This document shows, in pieces, positions 5,777 through 9,903 of a stretch of DNA of 9,903 nt; within the stretch, counting starts at the first letter, position 1; every line of letters begins with the position of its first letter. The position numbers were made by a program, and so were the translations under genes. This DNA is from an uncultured Selenomonadaceae bacterium (GTDB lineage: Bacteria; Bacillota; Negativicutes; Selenomonadales; Selenomonadaceae). The stretch is taken from positions 1-9,903 of the forward strand of contig CALZDE010000062.1 in assembly GCA_945637225.1 (NCBI GenBank). Direction: 5' to 3'. The notes beneath the pieces are model-generated. The model worked only from the letters and a program-made list of their open reading frames with translations, did no database searches and had not been told where the DNA came from.

Positions 5777-8242
5777 TTACGTTGTACTTAAGGGATCTAT
5801 ATCAATAATTACCGTATTATCAAGATGTAAACCATATTCCCTTAAAAAGTCACGTACCGCAGATAAATCAGAAGTTTTAATCAAGACGCATTGACGAAAA
5901 ATCCCACGAAAATTACTTATCATGGCTGCCGCTGGGCCCATTGCCATTATATCATTTCTATTTTTGAATTTATCTGCAAATTTATTTTTAAATTCCTTCG
6001 CTCTCTTAATAGCTTTATCTTCTTTTTTATCCTGAAAAACAAGCTTTATTAATCTGCTGAAAGGTGGATAAAACAATTCTTTTCTTGAACTGATTTCGTA
6101 TTTATAAAAGTTTGCATAGTCCTGAGCAATACCACAGGTTACAGCGTAATGTTCAGGATTGTAAGTCTGCACAATAACCTTGCCCGGTGTTTCACCTCGT
6201 CCTGCTCTGCCTGCCGTCTGAGTAATCAGCATAAATACCTGCTCTGCCGCCCGAAAGCTTGGAATATGAAGTGAAGAATCCGCACTTATAATTCCTACTG
6301 CTGTTACATTTGGAATATCATGTCCCTTGGCTACCATCTGAGTTCCCAGCAAAACATCATATTCATGACGGCGAAATTTATTCAAAATATCTGTATGAGC
6401 AAATTTTCCAGTAGTGGTATCTCTGTCCATTCTTATAACACGGGCATTGGGAACTAATTCTCCTAATTCCTTTTCCAGCTTTTCTGTACCAGAACCAAAA
6501 AATTTAATATATTTACTATTGCATTTAGGACAAACAGAAGGCACCTCCGCATGCGTATCACAATGATGACACATGAGACGTCCATCCTGATGATAAGTCA
6601 TCGGCATACCGCAATCGGGGCAGACTACTACATAACCACAGGAACGGCACATGACAAATGTACTGAAGCCTCGCCTGTTCAGCATAATGATAATCTGCTC
6701 TTTTTTCTCCATAGTATCAACAAGAAGATTTTTCATAGCCAGAGAAATTACATTCCTCCGCCCCATGGATAATTCCTTTCTCATATCGACACTAAGAACC
6801 TTGGGCAAAGGGCGGTTTCCCACTCTTTTTTTCATTGTAAGCAGACGATACTCTCCTATTTCTGCTCTATAAAAGCTTTCCATAGAAGGTGTCGCACTGC
6901 CCAAAACTAAAGTTGCCTGATGAAATTCTGCAATATGCTCCGCTACTGCCCTCGCATGATAGCGTGGGGATTCATCCTGCTTGTAGGAATAATCCTGTTC
7001 CTCGTCTATAATGATTAAACCAATATCATCAATTGGCGTAAAAAGCGCAGAACGGGCACCTATAATTATACCTGCATCATTCTGTCTTACCCTGACAATA
7101 GCATCATTGCGCTCACTTAGGGAAAGACGGCTGTGAATTACTACAATATCACCAGCAAAATACTCCTTAAAATTTTTTACTAATTGACCTGTAAGAGCAA
7201 TTTCTGGCACTAAAACAATTACATTTTTCCCCTGTTTTCTGGTATGCTTTGCCGCTTCCATATAAACAAGAGTCTTACCGCTTCCCGTTACACCCTGCAA
7301 AAGAAACGGCTTCTTTTTCTCATTTTTATCAATATCCTCACAAACAGCCTTTACAGCAATTTCCTGCTCATCAGTAAGAATGCGTTTTTCTGCTGTTTCA
7401 GCCAGCATATCCTGATAGCTGTCCCTGAGAATCCTTTTATTTTCAACCCTTAGTAATCCATCTGCCGCTAAATTATGTATGGTTGTATTGGCAAAACCCA
7501 TTTTTCGCAGAATACTAAAGGGTATTTCCTTGTTAAGAGCCTGCTTTTCTGTCAGCATTTCCAGCAGTCTCAATTTTGCCTTGCTTCTTTTCAAGCCTGC
7601 TAATTGTTCCTCTGTTGGATAAGCTAAAAGTGTAGCTGTAAGCTCAGTTAATTCACTGAATTTTTTACTGTCAGCATATTCTTTTTTTATCAGATTATAA
7701 CGCAATAACTGTTCTAATATCTTATCTATCTGTTCCTTAAATTCCGGAAATTTATGCTTTAACTGCAAAGCAGATTTTCCTTCCTTTAATTCCTCATAAA
7801 CCTTACGATTTGTATTTACTTGTAAAAGAATATGCTCCTCATTATCCGCTATGGCCTTATAGCACAGCTTAAGCCTGACACCGCTTTTCCCCGGCATAAA
7901 TAAACGCATTATTTCCGCTGGAGAACAAAGGTAAAAATCAGCAATCCAAATAGCTAATTCCAATACTTTTTTTGGAAACCACGGTTCTTCATCAACCAAA
8001 GCCTCTATGCTCTTTAATTCTACTAATTTACCTTTATTATAAAGCCTGTCAGGAAGCTTCTCGCCCTCTTGAACAGTCATCACATTAACGACAAAGCCCT
8101 CCACCTTCTGGGCACCAAAAGGAACTAGAACCCGCCAGCCTATTTCTAAGCGGCTAAGCTCCTCTGGGACAGTATAAGTGAAGGACTGCGCTATGCTCTT
8201 GACTGGAATATTTACATATACATCAGCTAATTGCAATATCAT
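5777..8242 (-). CDS. priA: Primosomal protein N' (PriA), replication-restart helicase, 821 aa
   Basis: PriA is a 3'-5' superfamily 2 DNA helicase that recognises stalled forks and reloads the replisome. The N-terminal fork-binding domain opens with the typical ADVYVNIPVKS and FTYTVPEEL. Helicase motifs follow in order: Walker A GVTGSGKT (317-324), DEEQ (413-416), GSATPS (448-453), GTQMVAKGHD (633-642) and QTAGRAGRG (675-683). Eight cysteines in four pairs (C532/C535, C541/C544, C558/C561, C571/C574) form the zinc-binding insert. It is near the length of the Bacillus protein (about 805 aa) and longer than that of E. coli (732 aa). The start MILQLADV is placed by homology: only a weak AGG sits 4-5 nt before the ATG, while the cheV stop is 14 nt upstream, so translation is probably coupled to cheV. 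All key residues are present. Confidence 0.97.
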   Translation of the reverse strand: MILQLADVYVNIPVKSIAQSFTYTVPEELSRLEIGWRVLVPFGAQKVEGFVVNVMTVQEGEKLPDRLYNKGKLVELKSIEALVDEEPWFPKKVLELAIWIADFYLCSPAEIMRLFMPGKSGVRLKLCYKAIADNEEHILLQVNTNRKVYEELKEGKSALQLKHKFPEFKEQIDKILEQLLRYNLIKKEYADSKKFSELTELTATLLAYPTEEQLAGLKRSKAKLRLLEMLTEKQALNKEIPFSILRKMGFANTTIHNLAADGLLRVENKRILRDSYQDMLAETAEKRILTDEQEIAVKAVCEDIDKNEKKKPFLLQGVTGSGKTLVYMEAAKHTRKQGKNVIVLVPEIALTGQLVKNFKEYFAGDIVVIHSRLSLSERNDAIVRVRQNDAGIIIGARSALFTPIDDIGLIIIDEEQDYSYKQDESPRYHARAVAEHIAEFHQATLVLGSATPSMESFYRAEIGEYRLLTMKKRVGNRPLPKVLSVDMRKELSMGRRNVISLAMKNLLVDTMEKKEQIIIMLNRRGFSTFVMCRSCGYVVVCPDCGMPMTYHQDGRLMCHHCDTHAEVPSVCPKCNSKYIKFFGSGTEKLEKELGELVPNARVIRMDRDTTTGKFAHTDILNKFRRHEYDVLLGTQMVAKGHDIPNVTAVGIISADSSLHIPSFRAAEQVFMLITQTAGRAGRGETPGKVIVQTYNPEHYAVTCGIAQDYANFYKYEISSRKELFYPPFSRLIKLVFQDKKEDKAIKRAKEFKNKFADKFKNRNDIMAMGPAAAMISNFRGIFRQCVLIKTSDLSAVRDFLREYGLHLDNTVIIDIDPLSTT

Positions 8243-8256
8243 TACCTAATTCTTAA

Positions 8257-9174
8257 TTATCCTTTATTGAGTACCAAATCATCTATCAGATTAATCAGCT
8301 CATTAATCTCTGGCTTAGTAATCTGACCGCTGGCACCTAACTGATCACCCTTACGGCGTAACTCCTCGGAAATAAGTGAAGAGAACAGTACAAAAGGAAT
8401 ATGTGTCATTCGTGGGTCATTACGTACCTGCTTCAAGAGGCGATGACCATCCATCTGTGGCATCTCAATATCAGAGATAATAAGGTCAACCCTATGGTCA
8501 AGACCATCCTCATTTTCAGCAATTCTGTCGAGATAATCCCATGCTTCCTGACCATTAATAAAGTCACGAATATTCACATAACCAGCAGCCTTCATTGTGG
8601 AAATAAGGACACCACGAAGAAGTGGGGAATCCTCAGCACAGACAATATGAATATCCTCACGGCTTAACTTAACTTCCTCAGTAGCTTCGTCAACAGTAGT
8701 CAGCTTTTCATTAATCTCTGGTGCAATTTCCGCAATAATAGTCTCGAAGTCCAAAAGGAGAATTATGCGGTCAGGCATCTTTACGATACCAACTACACGT
8801 GACTGGTCACCAACCTCTGGAGCTGGCTCCATATTTCTCCAGGACACACGATGAATGCGGTTTACCTGATTTACAAGGAAAGCAAAATCGTAGTTATTAA
8901 TCTCGGTAACAATGATGTTACGAGGTGGACGCTCAGTATCTACATTGAGACAGCGAGGCAGATTTACCAAAGGAATGGCCTTGCCACGCAAGGTAAAAAT
9001 ACCATCAATGTAAGGATGTGCCTGTGGCATTTCAGTAACAGCAGTTCTGGTAATAACCTCACGTACCTTAGCTACATTAATACCGTAATGTACATTGCCA
9101 ATTAAAAACTCTACAATCTCAAATTCATTGGTACCAGTTTCCAGCAAAATGCCAGTTTTTTCTTCCTTAGCCAT
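8257..9174 (-). CDS. cheV: Chemotaxis coupling protein CheV (CheW-receiver), 305 aa
   Basis: CheV couples chemoreceptors to the CheA kinase and adapts through its own receiver domain. Residues about 13-150 form a CheW-like domain, with the typical opening TGTNEFEIVEF, GINVAKVREVI and IDGIFTLRGKAIPLVNL. Residues about 174-305 form a receiver domain: acidic pair Glu181/Asp182, phospho-acceptor Asp235 in SDIEMPQMDG, Ser265 at the Thr/Ser switch position and Lys287 in TKP. I chose the ATG at 9174-9172. The upstream in-frame ATG at 9180 directly abuts the GGAGGA (complement of 9181-9186), too close to serve it, whereas the second ATG is 7 nt from GGAGG. It lies 24 nt after ftsY and 14 nt before priA. 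No other chemotaxis gene is in the window; its presence implies a motile organism. Confidence 0.93.
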   Translation of the reverse strand: MAKEEKTGILLETGTNEFEIVEFLIGNVHYGINVAKVREVITRTAVTEMPQAHPYIDGIFTLRGKAIPLVNLPRCLNVDTERPPRNIIVTEINNYDFAFLVNQVNRIHRVSWRNMEPAPEVGDQSRVVGIVKMPDRIILLLDFETIIAEIAPEINEKLTTVDEATEEVKLSREDIHIVCAEDSPLLRGVLISTMKAAGYVNIRDFINGQEAWDYLDRIAENEDGLDHRVDLIISDIEMPQMDGHRLLKQVRNDPRMTHIPFVLFSSLISEELRRKGDQLGASGQITKPEINELINLIDDLVLNKG

Positions 9175-9180
9175 TCCCAT

Positions 9181-9186
9181 TCCTCC
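9181..9186 (-). promoter_or_regulatory. Shine-Dalgarno that decides the cheV start
   Basis: GGAGGA on the minus strand lies directly before one ATG (9180) and 7 nt (from GGAGG) before a second in-frame ATG (9174). Normal spacing favours the second. The longer 307-aa version would add only Met-Gly to the N-terminus. Confidence 0.7.
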
Positions 9187-9198
9187 ATTTATTTTAAA

Positions 9199-9903
9199 TT
9201 AACCTTGTTTACTTAATTCTTCTTTTCCTAAGAGTGCCTTGGCAAAATCCTTAGCCACAAACGGACGTAAATCATCAATGCCCTCACCTACACCAATCCA
9301 CTTGACTGGCATAGACAGCTCAGACTTAATGCCGATAACTACACCGCCCTTAGCAGTACCATCCAGCTTAGTAAGCACTATACCGGAAATTGGCGCCGCC
9401 TTGGTAAAAAGCTGTGCCTGACTGATAGCATTCTGTCCACTGCTTGCGTCAAGAACCAGTAATGTCTCATGAGGTGCACCAGGAATTTCCCTGTCAATTA
9501 CACGATTGATTTTCTTAAGCTCCTCCATGAGATTTGCCTTAGTCTGCAATCTGCCTGCTGTGTCAATAAGAAGTACATCCACCTTACGTGCTACTGCCGC
9601 CTTGACTGCATCATAAGCAACTGCCGCTGGGTCAGAGCCTTCCTGATGAGCAATTACAGGACAGCCGGTACGCTCGCCCCACACCTGAAGCTGGTCAATT
9701 GCCGCCGCACGGAATGTATCTGCCGCCGCCAGCATGACGTTCATACCAAATGACTTGTAGTAATTTGCCATCTTGCCGATAGTAGTAGTTTTACCTGCAC
9801 CATTGACACCAATAACCAAAAATACGGTAGGGCCTGACTCTGCATAATTAATATCATCTGAACCGCTCTGCAATATCTCTGCAATCTGATTCTGCAGGAA
9901 ATC
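9199..9903 (-). CDS. ftsY: Signal recognition particle receptor FtsY, C-terminal NG domain (5' end outside window)
   Basis: FtsY is the membrane-associated SRP receptor GTPase that delivers ribosome-nascent chain complexes to the translocon. The 234 visible residues cover the G domain: P-loop GVNGAGKT (visible 32-39), DTFRAAA (62-68), DTAGR (114-118), [10 protein letters not shown] (178-187) and the closing GVGE (204-207) followed by DDLRPF. DTFRAAA and the C-terminal pattern separate it from Ffh, which would continue into a methionine-rich M domain; here the protein stops soon after [10 protein letters not shown]. The frame stays open to the last base of the window (upstream residues [10 protein letters not shown]), so the A/N region lies beyond 9903. 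A TTG at 9873 is an internal leucine, not the start. It is the first visible gene of the ftsY-cheV-priA-dynamin run. Confidence 0.96.
   Translation of the reverse strand, partial: DFLQNQIAEILQSGSDDINYAESGPTVFLVIGVNGAGKTTTIGKMANYYKSFGMNVMLAAADTFRAAAIDQLQVWGERTGCPVIAHQEGSDPAAVAYDAVKAAVARKVDVLLIDTAGRLQTKANLMEELKKINRVIDREIPGAPHETLLVLDASSGQNAISQAQLFTKAAPISGIVLTKLDGTAKGGVVIGIKSELSMPVKWIGVGEGIDDLRPFVAKDFAKALLGKEELSKQG

Noticed and set aside
9178..9180. ATG at 9180 as the cheV start
   Set aside because: GGAGGA is directly adjacent to it, leaving no spacer. The in-frame ATG at 9174 has normal spacing.
9469..9753. Plus-strand open frame inside ftsY
   Set aside because: Antisense to conserved FtsY GTPase motifs, low complexity and no RBS; same verdict for the other short plus-strand frames inside dynamin, priA and cheV.
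9871..9873. TTG as an FtsY start codon
   Set aside because: The frame stays open upstream to the window end with FtsY-like residues, and the FtsY N domain would be missing. The gene is cut by the window edge.
1..9903. CRISPR array, tRNA, rRNA or prophage genes
   Set aside because: No regularly spaced repeats, no cloverleaf with a TTCRA-type arm, no rRNA segments and no phage structural or integrase genes were seen.

Overview
This 9.9-kb window comes from an AT-rich, low-GC Gram-positive-type (Firmicutes) genome. A motile, fermentative member of the Negativicutes fits best: it has a two-headed bacterial dynamin, a CheV chemotaxis coupler, AGGAGG-type ribosome binding sites, a D-lactate dehydrogenase and PTS-type HPr signalling. 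The lineage is an inference from gene content, not a database match.

Layout, left to right. (1) Positions 1-422 hold a small unrecognised gene on the minus strand (133 aa). Its 3' end runs into a strong hairpin at the window edge, either a terminator or the end of an IS200/IS605-type element. (2) Positions 423-678 are a divergent intergenic region. It contains a well-formed sigma-A promoter for the minus-strand gene with an operator-like palindrome over its -10, three copies of TTATGYTA, an A/T-tract palindrome, a catabolite-responsive-element (cre)-like site, and a strong RBS for the plus-strand gene. (3) Positions 679-1989 encode the most striking gene: a single reading frame joining a complete HPr phosphocarrier domain (His15 and Ser46 both present) to a complete LdhA-type D-lactate dehydrogenase. 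(4) Positions 1990-2152 are a convergent intergenic region with a bidirectional terminator-like stem-loop and two further hairpins. (5) Positions 2153-9903 are a tight minus-strand gene run, read right to left: ftsY (5' end outside the window), cheV, priA and a 1202-aa tandem dynamin-like GTPase. Gaps are only about 14-24 nt, so it is probably one transcript.

How the genes may work together. The minus-strand run combines membrane-protein targeting (FtsY), chemotaxis signalling (CheV), replication restart (PriA) and membrane remodelling (dynamin); it looks like a housekeeping operon rather than one pathway. The HPr-LDH fusion stands apart. It would tether the PTS phosphorelay and catabolite sensor to the enzyme that consumes pyruvate, and the cre-like site upstream suggests the same signalling system might also control its transcription. 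The fusion and its active-site residues are directly visible; the regulatory consequence is inference.
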